A stretch of 64,000 bases of DNA from Globisporangium splendens. Its lineage: Eukaryota > Oomycota > Peronosporomycetes > Pythiales > Pythiaceae. The DNA lies in the NCBI GenBank assembly GCA_006386115.1, contig VFIW01000008.1, forward strand, positions 124,001-188,000, given 5' to 3'. Below are positions 42,276 through 52,800 of this stretch, piece by piece. Numbering within the stretch: the stretch's first letter is position 1; every line of letters starts with the position of its first letter. The notes beneath the pieces were generated by a model. The model was not told the origin of the DNA. It searched no databases and saw only the letters and a list, made by a program, of their open reading frames with translations. Made by a program: the position numbers and the translations under genes.

Positions 42276-42942
42276 AAAAAATCGATGCTAATCTCGCTTT
42301 GCCTCGACTTGTGTCTCTCTCCCCACGTATGCACTTATACATAATTCTCGGTTGGCAGCCCTGTTGCCATACAAGATCGTGCAGCTCGACAGCGCCGACG
42401 AAAACTCAATCCTGAGCGCCGCCAAGGAACTGGAGAGCGAATCCATCGACCTGCTCATCAACAACGCTGGCATCAATCTACTTGGCGATTTGGCGTCTTC
42501 CATGGAGGTCGACTTTATCAAGCAGTTTGAGGTCAACAGCATCGGCCCGTTCTTGGTCACGCGCGCGTTCATTCCGCACCTGAAGGCCGCCGTGGCCAAG
42601 AATGGATCGGCGAACGTCGCGCAGATCTCGTCGTACGCCGGCAGCCTCACGCTCAACGCTGGGTCCATGCACGGCTACCGTGCCTCCAAGACTGCGCTCC
42701 ACATGATCAATTCGTGCCTCGCGATCGATCTGAAGAGCGACAACATCGGCACTTTCGTGGTGCACCCTGGCTACGTGGCGACGGACATGACCGGCGGCGT
42801 GGACCTCGTCATGGGCGACATTGTCGTCAAAGCCATCTCGACGGACACGAGCGTCCACGACCTGATCAAGGTTATCGACAACTTCACCATTGCCAACACG
42901 GGCAAGTTCTACAACCACACCGGTGACGAGCTTCCTTGGTGA
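42098..42942 (+). pseudogene. SDR-3: short-chain dehydrogenase with a lost splice acceptor
   Basis: Exon 1 is 42098-42223 (42 codons, GTATCC donor, phase 0). By alignment with SDR-1 and -2, exon 2 should begin with the TTG codon at 42352, but the two bases before it are GG instead of AG. The nearest AG, at 42357-42358, would shift the frame. Exon 2 is otherwise intact for 196 codons: LINNAG, QISSYAGS, YRASK (catalytic Tyr and Lys), HPGYVATDM and an end GDELPW. In exon 1 the cofactor loop reads TGSSRGIS, serine replacing the last glycine, which should weaken NAD(P) binding. It is probably a recent pseudogene; another acceptor or an exon-2-only product cannot be excluded. Confidence 0.75.
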
Positions 42943-43332
42943 GAAAGAGAACATGATATCAACAACGCCGGCATGCAGCATAAATACTCTATGCAAGGAA
43001 GCGGTGCATGTTGTGTCCACCTTCTTTAATTGAGCAATCTGTTGTTTTGTCGTGTGTTGCTGTTATTTCCAAATAGCACACATACCAGTAGCGTAGCAGC
43101 CAAGACGAATTCAGAGTGCGAGCCTGAGCAGTCACGAATAAGAGGCAGAGACGGGTATCGACTTTTGCTGTTTCCATTTTCCACTGTTCAGTTCTCCGTG
43201 CAGTGGTTGTTGCCTCAATGCCTGGTGCGAAGCGACGCAACGACACAATATGAAGGGCCATGGAAAACGAATGAAACGGCCGCAAAAAGACAAGGTGGGC
43301 TCTTCGTCGCACGACCTCTTCCTTCGCATGAC
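42943..43332. other. Spacer between SDR-3 and G3
   Basis: It holds the SDR-3 3' UTR. A pyrimidine-rich stretch near 43165-43190 (TGTTTCCATTTTCCACTG) resembles an oomycete promoter core and may have belonged to the membrane-protein gene now at 55761. No gene recognised. Confidence 0.4.
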
Positions 43333-43701
43333 TGTGGCGGAGTCTGCAGCCAATCAGCGTGGCCGCAGAACTCGCGTCAGCAAATAATTCTCGCGTGTCG
43401 CTTATTTCACATTTAGCCACACTGGATTTTTGTCCAGTCTCGCCACACGGCGAGATGACCCAGAGAAGAACTGCAGAGGGAGTTCAAGGATGGAAGGCAT
43501 GAGGAGGGATGACTAGGCAAGGAGAGATACACTAGGCACAGAGAGGATAGTTGACGTAGAGCCTAGGAAAAGCATAACATTTTGAATCTCACTTTCCAAT
43601 TTGACTCAATCAACACACACTCCAACAACATTCAAGCAACATCCCAGTTACCACCTTCAATTCGCCTACTTCAGTACCTAGTGCGCTGCCATTCTGTGAC
43701 A
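43333..43701 (+). repeat. G3 5' LTR
   Basis: TGTGGCGG...CTGTGACA. It contains two adjacent hairpins, ACTGGA/TCCAGT at 43421-43438 and CTCGCC/GGCGAG at 43439-43454, also present in the 3' LTR. Confidence 0.92.
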
Positions 43702-44001
43702 TAGTAGCACTCGTCGGTCCAAGTCCAGCACAAGTGAAATAACCTAAGTCAGTTCGTCTGAGGAGGGTTGGGTTGCCTTGGGTATTGCCTATTGCCAAAT
43801 CTATTGCAGTTTCTGCGACTAGTTGGTGTGGTTACACGATTGCGTGGCATCACATACGGAACTCTTTCATTGGGACTCTGAGGTTTAACGCCGAGTGCTT
43901 GTCCACGCCATTGAAAATCAGACTGTAAATTCCGTATAGCTCGCTACTCAGTGTTTGATCTACACCCAGTGTTGCAAAACTTCTTAGTGGTGCACAAATT
44001 T

Positions 44002-44310
44002 ATGGGGAAACGGAAAAATCGTGAACCCGAGTGTGATTTACAGTACAACTTTGAACAATTGTCGGAGGATCACGCCGCGCTGCAAAAGCTCCGCAAAGAC
44101 CTCTGGCTGACGACAGTGAAGCAGCACAAGTTGATCAAACTTTTTCGGAATCTGATTCCGGATTTGTTCGACTCAAGCGCGCGAAATTTGGTCCAAGACT
44201 TTACCGATCTTGCTCGTCGCAGAATCGATCAGCTTGCTGAGCTCGCCACAGCGTCTTTAGATCACTCTATTCATCGTTATCAGAAGGCTAAGAAACAGAG
44301 AGTGAAATAA
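44002..44310 (+). CDS. G3 small ORF ahead of gag (ORF0)
   Basis: 102 codons starting MGKRKNREPE, located 300 bases after the 5' LTR and 56 bases before the gag start. G4 has a clear homolog in the same place (54549-54851): shared blocks include DLWLTTVKQ, KL, LIPD, ARN and SLDHSIH, about half identical by eye. The predicted product is helical and basic at both ends (KRK near the start, KAKKQRVK at the end). No known domain is recognised. Conservation as an ORF between two diverged elements argues for a real protein, perhaps a nucleic-acid-binding or leader function; this is inference. Confidence 0.7.
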   Translation: MGKRKNREPECDLQYNFEQLSEDHAALQKLRKDLWLTTVKQHKLIKLFRNLIPDLFDSSARNLVQDFTDLARRRIDQLAELATASLDHSIHRYQKAKKQRVK

Positions 44311-44366
44311 AGCAGATTTTGGTTTTTCTTTAAGCTACGGAAAGTCCATTGGCTCCCTTTGAAATT

Positions 44367-45809
44367 ATGGCTGGACGAAGGGGTAGAGTCAATGAGCGTG
44401 AATCACCAAATCCAAGACCGCGGCAGCAGTCAAGGAATTCAGGACCCGAGACGCGTCAAACTGCGTCTCCTGAACCATCGGCTCAGAGTCAAGGAACTCA
44501 AGGAAGGTCGACACCACCACCCGCGCCATCGCAGCCTACGCCGGCCCCAAGTACGCAAGCAACTGGTGGACAGCCTGTAGACAACTTTGCAATGCAGCAA
44601 TTGCTTTTGTACTTACATCAGCAGCAGCAAATGTTCCAGGCGCAAATGCAAGCACAAATGCAGCAAACTCAAGCCCAGATGCAACAGACACACATCCAGT
44701 TTGAGCAGATGCTCTTAAGTCAAGGTGGAAGTCGTAAGAAAGATCCTCCAGTGTATGAAGGCAAGTTGAGTGAAGACTTAGAGCTTTGGATCTTTGCAAC
44801 CGAAGAATACTACGCCGCCAAACGTGGTCTCATGGAAGCAAACTCGTCTGACTTTGTCAAGATGATTTCCAGCAACCTGGGCAAATCGGTTTTGAACTGG
44901 TATCGTACCTTCTCGACACAGTGTGAGACCGAAGGAAGGCACAAGACATGGGCCTTGTTCAAGAATCAGTTGCGTGTGCGCTTCAGACCAAGAGATTTCG
45001 AATACAACTTGCGTGAACGCTTGTTCGATCTGAAGCAAACTGGAACTATTCACGAGTATGTCTCCAAGTTCCAGGACTTGCTCTCACAGACAGACTTAAC
45101 CATCTCCGAGATGGAAAAGCGTTTTTACTTCCAGAACGGTCTACGAAGTGAAACAGCAATCAGGGTCAAAGAGATGAGCCCTACGACGCTGTTGGAAGTC
45201 ATTGAGCATACGACGAACTTCGAATTCGCGCATTTCTCCGGGAAACCACCAAAACCGCCAACGCAACGCAACGCAACAAAGTCGCACAACCCTTTCACGT
45301 CGAATTCGACCAAACCCAAGTACCAGAAGAAATCGGTACAGAAGATTGGTCAGGTAGCACATAAGAACGACTGGAAGAAGGAAGCGATTTGCAATAAGTG
45401 TGGTATCAAGGGACACATTGCTCCCGAGTGCAAAAAGAAAGAGGTGGACAAAGAAGCGAACCGCTACATGAGTGGATCGTTCTACGCCATCCTTGAAGTT
45501 CAAGCTCTTGCGTATCAAGATCCAGCCAAGAAGAAAAACGTCTCGATCTTCATCGACAACGGCTGCAGTCTGAACAGTATTTCAGAAGACATTGCTCAAG
45601 TCTTGGGACTCACTGTGCACGAAGACGTGAACGACACTATGAACGTCGACCTCGGCTTCAGTCAGACTGTACAGAGACCGCGCCGTACTGCCGAGATGGC
45701 GTTGGAAGTGCCAGGTTTCCCACCCATGACGACAACATTTCAAGTGATGCCTATCCCCGAGGACAAAGATGTTATTCTTGGCATGATTTGGCTCAGAGCA
45801 AAACCCTGA
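44367..45809 (+). CDS. G3 gag and protease
   Basis: The start at 44367 (MAGRRGRVNERESPNP) matches the G4 gag start, although an ATG exists 18 bases earlier. It has a Gln-rich helix (repeated MQ/QMQQT), then the capsid (DPPVYEGKLSEDLELWIFA...LRERLFDLKQTGTIHEYVSKF), a CCHC knuckle CNKCGIKGHIAPEC near 45395, and an aspartic-protease-like domain whose active-site motif reads FIDNGCSLN (45549-45575) rather than D-T/S-G. The late ILGMIWLR segment is present. The frame ends at 45807-45809, a few codons after WLR, because of a one-base gain or two-base loss relative to G4. Confidence 0.88.
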   Translation: MAGRRGRVNERESPNPRPRQQSRNSGPETRQTASPEPSAQSQGTQGRSTPPPAPSQPTPAPSTQATGGQPVDNFAMQQLLLYLHQQQQMFQAQMQAQMQQTQAQMQQTHIQFEQMLLSQGGSRKKDPPVYEGKLSEDLELWIFATEEYYAAKRGLMEANSSDFVKMISSNLGKSVLNWYRTFSTQCETEGRHKTWALFKNQLRVRFRPRDFEYNLRERLFDLKQTGTIHEYVSKFQDLLSQTDLTISEMEKRFYFQNGLRSETAIRVKEMSPTTLLEVIEHTTNFEFAHFSGKPPKPPTQRNATKSHNPFTSNSTKPKYQKKSVQKIGQVAHKNDWKKEAICNKCGIKGHIAPECKKKEVDKEANRYMSGSFYAILEVQALAYQDPAKKKNVSIFIDNGCSLNSISEDIAQVLGLTVHEDVNDTMNVDLGFSQTVQRPRRTAEMALEVPGFPPMTTTFQVMPIPEDKDVILGMIWLRAKP

Positions 45810-48800
45810 GATTAATTGGAAGACGCTGAAGCTCTCGCCTCGAGCAAAGTCAGATGAAACACCTTTGGTGTTAAAGACTCCAACCAATTGTCCTGCGCGT
45901 TTCGTCAAAAACCGCCGGCGTGCCTGTCATGGTCAAAGTCGTGATATCTTCAATTTCTATCGAGTACATGGGCACAATGGAGAGCATGGTCACACCAAGT
46001 TCGTCTCCATGAAGAGACTTGCCAAGGAATTGCGCAAGGGAGATGTTGAGTGCGTATTCGTGGTGAATCCGCACGACTCTGAGAAAGCTGCAAGATTTAA
46101 GCAGCAAGGGTGGGAAGCTTTACATGACAATCCAGCTTTCGATGTGCTTTGGAAGTACAAGGACACAGTGTTTCGGACAGAATTACCGAACACAACTCCA
46201 CCTGTCCGTGAAGGAATTGAGCATGAGATCAAGCTCAAACCTGGAACTAAGCCCATCTCAGTTCCGCAATGGCGACAGAGCCCAGAACAGTGGAACGTGA
46301 TTCAAGAATGGACGCAAGAAATGGCCAAGGCCGGAATCATCCGTCCAAGCACATCGCCATTCTCAGCACCGACTTTTTGTGTGAAAAAACCTGTTGGTTG
46401 GCGCATAGTTCACGACTATCGACAGTTGAACGCATCGACAGTGTTACCAGCAATTCCCATCCCTCGCAAGGAAGACACTTTCGACGCTATGTCTGGTAGC
46501 TACTGGTTTTCTTGCATGGATTTGCTTTGGGGATACTATCAAGTAAAGCTCAGAGAACAAGACATTCCATTTACCGCGTTTTCAACGCCTGATGGCTTGT
46601 TTGAGTATCTTGTTACACCCATGGGACTTCGTGGTAGTCCTGGCACGTTCAATCGACTCCTCCAACGGGTCTTCAGCGACTTACGCGACGTGATGCGCAT
46701 CTACTTTGATGACATTTACGTCTTTACGAAGAGCACAAACGTCCAGAAACATCTCGAAGCGTTGGATCGAGTACTTCATCGCTGTGAAGTACAACAGCTA
46801 TACATCAAATTGTCTAAGTGCCAGTTCTGCGTTGGTGAAATCCCCTGTCTCGGTGATTTCGTGGGCAGGAACGGTGTCCGCATGGATCCAGACAAGATCA
46901 AGATCGTTCAGGAATGGCCTGTTCCCAAGACTAAGAAGCAAATGGAGAGTTTCCTGGGCACAACCGTTTATGTGTCTCGCTTCTGCAAGGACTTCGCGCA
47001 GTTTGCAGGTCCACTTCACGATGTTATCAAAGGGAAGAAACCCAATGAGCGTTTAGAGCTCTCACATCATCAGTTGGCATGCTTCGAACAGCTCAAGGTT
47101 CGTTTATCTTCACCACCTGTGTTGAAGCTCCCAGACTTTTCCCAGCCTTTTGGCATTCGGATGGATGCATCTAACTTCGCTATTGGGGGAGTCTTGTTTC
47201 AAAAGGAGGGAGAGCTGGAGCACCCCATTGCATACACTGGAAGAAAGATGAAGTCAGCCGAACTTAACTACCCCGTTCGTGAGCAAGAACTTCTCGCAAT
47301 AATGCATGCGACGAAAGTTTGGCGCGTCTACCTGCTCGATCGCCCATTTGTTGTGGAGACGGATCACAAAAGCATTGAAACTATTTTGACGCAAAAGACG
47401 ACGAACAGAAGAGTGGCACGATGGTTTAACGAGTTGGCGGAGTTTCAGCCACAATTCAAGTGGATTCCAGGACACACAAATGATGTTGCAGACGCCTTGT
47501 CTAGGAATCCAGACTTTGAACATAAGGCAGCAACTGTCAATTTAGAAGATCTTCTCAAAGCAGCAGCGAATCGCGAAGTCGTTGCAACAATCAATGCGTC
47601 ACCAGTTTCTGTCGAAGAAACGGCAAAGAAGATGTACAAGTCGGATAGAAGAACACAAGAAATCTTGGAACACATCAATAAAGGACGTCAAGTCTCCAAA
47701 TACTCAGTTGTGGATGGACTTCTCTTGTATCAAACTCGAGAGGATGAAGAGCCAAGACTTGTAATCCCCGAGATCGAAGATCTGAAGAATCGCGTGATCT
47801 ACGAAAACCACGACGTGTTGACCGCAAGTCACCCAGGATACTACAAGACATATCTTGCAGTCCAGAAAAAGTACTATTGGCCACGTATGATCAAGTACAT
47901 TCAGCGCTATGTGAACACGTGTGAGACGTGTCAGCGCAACAAAGCTAGTCAAATGAAGCGTCCAGGTTTACTCAATCCATTGAGTATTCCAAGTGGAAGA
48001 TGGGTCGAGATTTCAATGGATTTTCTGGTGTCTCTACCGAAAACCAACGAAGGGCATGATGTGATATTGGTCATTGTTGACAGATTGACCAAACGAGCCA
48101 AGTTTATCGCAACCAAGACCACAGCAACAGCGGAAGATACAGCGGATCTCTTCATGAAGTGCTATATGAAGGATCATGGTCAGCCCAAGTCAATTGTTTC
48201 TGATCGCGATTCCAAGTTCACATCGAAATTTTGGACATCAATCATGACGACAACGAAGACTCAACACAACCTCTCGTCTGCATTCAGACCCCAGACGGAT
48301 GGCCAGACGGAAAGAAGGAATAGGTTCATTGAAGATTATTTGAGAGGTGTTGTCAACCCCGCTCAAAATGACTGGAATGATTTTCTGCATACTGCGGAAT
48401 TTGCATATAACCGCAGAGTGCATTCTACGATTGGAATGTCACCATTTGAAGCTGATCTCGGCTATAATCCATACATACCAGATGACGTAGCTGCTGATCC
48501 AGAGTTCAAAAAGTTGAACAAAGCAGCTCAGGATTTCCTCTTCCATCAAGAAGTCTTTCTTAGAAAGGCTCAGGACGCCATGAGTGAAGCACAAGAACGG
48601 ATGAAGTCGTATTACGACAAGAACCGCAAGCAACAAAATTTTGAAATCGGTCAACTCGTGCTATTAGATGGCAAGAATCTCGACATACGGCACAAAGGAT
48701 TTGCCAAGACAACGAAGCTGGCTCCATGATTCATAGGTCCGTACCCTATTGTGAACAAGGTACACAAAGACTCCTACGAGATCGCCATGTCGAAGGACCT

Positions 48801-49149
48801 CAAGATTCATCCCATTTTTTATACCTCATTGCTCAAGCCATACCAAAAAGATGACAAGCGTAAGCAGCAAACCAGTAAAGTTTTGCTCGCGAACAGCGCA
48901 TCAGAAGGTCAACTTGTTCAAGCCTTCATTGATTACCGCACACGCCAAGGTAAAGAAGAATACAAGATCCACTGGCTTGGTGAGTCCATAACGGAAGCAA
49001 CGTGGGAACCTGCTGAAAACCTTAAACAAATTCCAGGTTTGATTGAAGAATACCGCAACTCGAAGAAGGAAGATCTTCTCTTAAAGGGAGGTCGTGTGAC
49101 GGAGTCTGCAGCCAATCAGCGTGGCCGCAGAACTCGCGTCAGCAAATAA
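45805..49149 (+). pseudogene. G3 pol: reverse transcriptase, RNase H, integrase, chromodomain
   Basis: In the +1 frame relative to gag, open from 45805 to a TGA at 48727-48729 and then to 49149. It contains reverse transcriptase (MDLLWGYYQVKLRE, MGLRGSPGTFNRLL and catalytic YFDD near 46702), RNase H (RMDASNFAIGGVL), integrase HHCC and DDE (SMDFLVSLP, IVSDRDSKFTSKFW, QTDGQTERRN), and a GPY tail interrupted by the stop just before FIGPYPIV. A chromodomain-like end (EYKIHWLGESITEATWEP) follows. The final residues, from GRVTESAANQ on, are encoded by the 3' LTR. The catalytic residues are all present. Confidence 0.88.
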
Positions 49150-49463
49150 TTCTCGCGTGTCGCTTATTTCACATTTAGCCACACTGGATTTTTGTCCAGT
49201 CTCGCCACACGGCGAGATGACCCAGAGAAGAACTGCAGAGGGAGTTCAAGGATGGAAGGCATGAGGAGGGATGACTAGGCAAGGAGAGATACACTAGGCA
49301 CAGAGAGGATAGTTGACGTAGAGCCTAGGAAAAGCATAACATTTTGAATCTCACTTTCCAATTTGACTCAATCAACACACACTCCAACAACATTCAAGCA
49401 ACATCCCAGTTACCACCTTCAATTCGCCTACTTCAGTACCTAGTGCGCTGCCATTCTGTGACA
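49095..49463 (+). repeat. G3 3' LTR
   Basis: 369 bases, preceded by the polypurine tract TTAAAGGGAGGTCG and followed by ATGAT. It includes the coding end of pol. Confidence 0.92.
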
Positions 49464-49490
49464 ATGATGGTGCTTCGGCCAGTACCATAT

Positions 49491-49854
49491 TGTCACAGTA
49501 GTAGGCGCTTTGGGATACGATGCTTGGAATGGAACTTGAGTGGATCAAGGTAAAATGGAAAGTGAGATTTATAGTTAAGGTGTTTTCTAGCGCTTGCTCG
49601 TACATGGAGTGGCAAAGCAGTGGCCATGAGTGCCTCATAGACATGCTTACTAGTGTCCTACGCTTAGCTTCATTTTTCTACTGCGTACTGGATTCATTTA
49701 CGAATAAAAACTACACCACTAACTTGAGTGCAATGATACGCAATTTCTGTTTTCTGTCGTGCTTTTATGCTATCAATGTTCATTGCAATCTCTTCGAATG
49801 ACGTATGCGAATCACGCTTTAGCTTTGAGAAGCTAAGCTGACGCATCCGTCACA
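49491..49854 (-). repeat. G4 3' LTR
   Basis: Read on the minus strand, TGTGACGG...TACTGTGACA. The gag-pol stop at 49833-49835 lies inside it. Confidence 0.93.
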
Positions 49855-52800
49855 TGACCTCCTTTTAAGAAGACGCCTCCCTTCTTTCGACTCCAGTATT
49901 GTTCAATGAGTCCGGGAATTTGCTTGAGATTTTCCAACGGTTCCCAAGTTGACTGGTTTTTCGTTTCTCCCAGCCACCAGATCTTGTATTGCATCTTCCC
50001 GTAGCGCTTACGGTGGTTAAGGATGGCCTTAACAAGTTGACCTTCACTTCCGTCTGCAAGTAGAACTTTTTGAATCTTCTGCTGTCGAGATTCATCTTTG
50101 CCATATGGCTTGAGGAGCGACGTGTGAAATACTGGGTGCAACTTGAGCTCTCTTGATAGAGCTAATTCACACGAGTCTTTATGTACCTTCTTCACAATTT
50201 GGTACGGACCGATGAATCGTGGAGCAAGCTTCTTGCTCTGCGCAAAGCCCTTGTGGCGAATGTCCAAATTCTTCCCATCGAGAAGGACATTGTCACCAAC
50301 TTCGAAGTCTTGAACAAGTCGGTTCTTGTCGTAATACGACTTCATACGATCTCGAGCTTCACTAATCGCGTCTTGTGCGATCTTCAACATTGCCTCTTGT
50401 TTCAGAACGAATTCTTTTGCTGACTTAGACAGTTCACGAAATTCAGGATCCATTGCCACATCATCTGGCATGCATGGAGTATACCCGAGGTCAGCTTCAA
50501 ACGGTGACATTCCAATCGACGAATGCACTCTTCTGTTGTATGCGAATTCTGCAAGATGCAAATAGTCATCCCAATCGTTTTGCGAGGGATTAACAACACC
50601 ACGGAGGTAATCTTGAACGAACCTGTTTGTTCGCTCGGTTTGTCCATCTGTTTGAGGACGAAATGCTGATGACAAATTGTGTTTTGTTCCCATTATTGTC
50701 ATCACTTGTTGCCACAACTTTGACGTAAACTTGGTGTCTCGGTCGGATACGATTGTTCGTGGCAAACCATGATCTTTCACGTAGTGCTTCATAAACAACT
50801 CTGCTGTGTCTTCAGCGCTTGCAGTTGTCTTGGTCGGAATAAACATTGATCGCTTCGTTAGTCGATCAACTATGATCATTATAGCGTCAAAATTGCTATT
50901 CGTGGATGGTAAGGACACCATGAAGTCCATAGAAATATCCATCCATCTACCACATGGAATTTCCAGTGGATTCAAAAGACCTGGAGGCTTCATTTGACGA
51001 GCCTTGTCGCGCTGACACAATTCACAAGTGTTCACATATCGCTTGATGAACTTGTACATTCTTGGCCAATAGTACTTCTTTTGTACGGCCACATAGGTCT
51101 TGAAATATCCAGGATGACCTGCCGTGACCACATCGTGGTTCTCATAGGCGACACGGTTCTTCAAATCTTCGTCATCTGGAATCACCAACCGTGGAGCTTC
51201 ATCTTCCTTGGTTTGGTAATACAAAAGTTCATCATGTGAAGAGTACTTCGGTACTACTTCCTCATTCTTGAGTTTCTTCAAGATATCTTGAAGCCGTTGA
51301 TCTGACGAATATCGCTTGTTGATCAAAGTCTTCAAAGGGGTAGTTGTAGCTTTCACACTTGCTACGATTTCCCTATTCTGAGCAGCGTCCAAAAGCTCAC
51401 TCAGACTGACTTGAGCAGCATTATGCTCAAAGTCTGGATTCCTCGACAATGCGTCTGCAACGTCGTTGCTTTCTCCTGGAATCCACTTGAACTGCGGTTG
51501 AAACTCAGCAAGTTCATTAAACCATCGTGCCACTCTACGATTTGTGGTCTTTTGCGTGAGGATTGTCTCGATACTCTTATGGTCAGTTTCCACAAGGAAT
51601 GGACGATCGAGTAAGTAGACGCGCCAAACTCGAAGAGCATGCATGATTGCAAGCAGCTCTTGTTCTCGAACTGGATAATTGAGTTCTGCAGCCTTCATCT
51701 TCCTTCCTGTGTACGCGATTGGATATTCCAACCCTCCCTCCTTTTGGAATAAGACGCCTCCAACCGCGAAGTTGGATGCATCCATACGAATACCAAATGG
51801 CTTCGTAAAGTCGGGTAACTTGAGCACAGGCGGTGATGACAAGCGGCGCTTGAGTTCTTCGAAACATGCGAGTTGACGGTCATCGAGACTTACAGCTTCA
51901 CGAGACTTCTTTGCCTTAATTGCATCATGCAATGGACCTGCAAATTGTGCAGAGTCAGGGCAAAAACGTGAATCATAGACGGTTGTACCTAAGAAGCTTT
52001 CCATTTGCTTCTTCGTCTTTGGAGTTGGCCATTCTCTTATTATCTTCACTTTGTCGGGATCCATACGAACGCCATTGCGTCCTACGAAATCACCTAAGCA
52101 TGGAATTTCTTCCACACAAAACTGGCACTTGGACAACTTGATATAAAGCTCTTGTTCTTCACATCGCTTGAGAACATGGTCGAGAGCTTTGACGTGCTCG
52201 GAGACATCATCACTTCTCGTGGATACATAGATGTCATCGAAATATATGCGCATCACATTACGCAAATCGCTGAAAACTCTTTGTAACAGGCGATTAAATG
52301 TCCCAGGACTTCCACTAAGTCCCATTGGTGTCACTAAATACTCAAAGAGCCCATCGGGGGTTGAGAAAGCGGTAAAAGGAATATCTTGTTCCCGAAGTTT
52401 CACCTGATAGTAACCCCACAGTAGATCCATACAGGAAAACCACTTGCTTCCCGCCATCGCCTCGAAGGTATCTTCCTTTCTTGGCATTGGGATAGCTGGC
52501 ATGATGGTCGCTTGATTTAGCTGACGGTAATCGTGTACGATTCTCCAACCAACAGGTTTCTTCACACAAAACGTTGGAGCGCAAAATGCGGACGTACTTG
52601 GACGAATGATTCCGGCTTTGACCATCTCTTTGGTCCAATCCATAATCACTTGGCGTTGTTCAGGACTCTGACGCCATTGCCTTACAGATATAGGCTTCGT
52701 TCCAGGTTGCAACTGGATCTCATGTTCAATGCCTTCACGAATGGGAGGAGTTGAATTTGGTAACTCCGTCCGAAAGACTGTGTCTTGGTACTTCAATAAT

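Larger units (their letters stand above)
43333..49463 (+). mobile_element. G3: Ty3/gypsy retrotransposon, young but inactivated
   Basis: Both LTRs are 369 bases (43333-43701 and 49095-49463) and differ at one position (TGTGGCGG versus TGTGACGG), so insertion was recent. The flanks are ATGAC at 43328-43332 and ATGAT at 49464-49468, a duplication with one mismatch. The order is LTR, TAGTAGCACTCG as a likely primer site, a small ORF, gag-protease, pol, a polypurine tract (AAAGGGAGG) and LTR. A frameshift near 45800 and a CGA-to-TGA change at 48727-48729 disrupt the single long frame still intact in its relative G4. Confidence 0.92.

Noticed and set aside
41182..42276. Frames of 107 to 180 codons in the SDR-3 upstream region, present in both inverted arms
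   Set aside because: Their apparent conservation comes from the recent duplication, both strands are open equally, and no domain is seen.
45780..45815. Programmed frameshift between G3 gag and pol
   Set aside because: The close relative G4 encodes gag-pol in a single frame at the same place, so the G3 shift is better read as a mutation.
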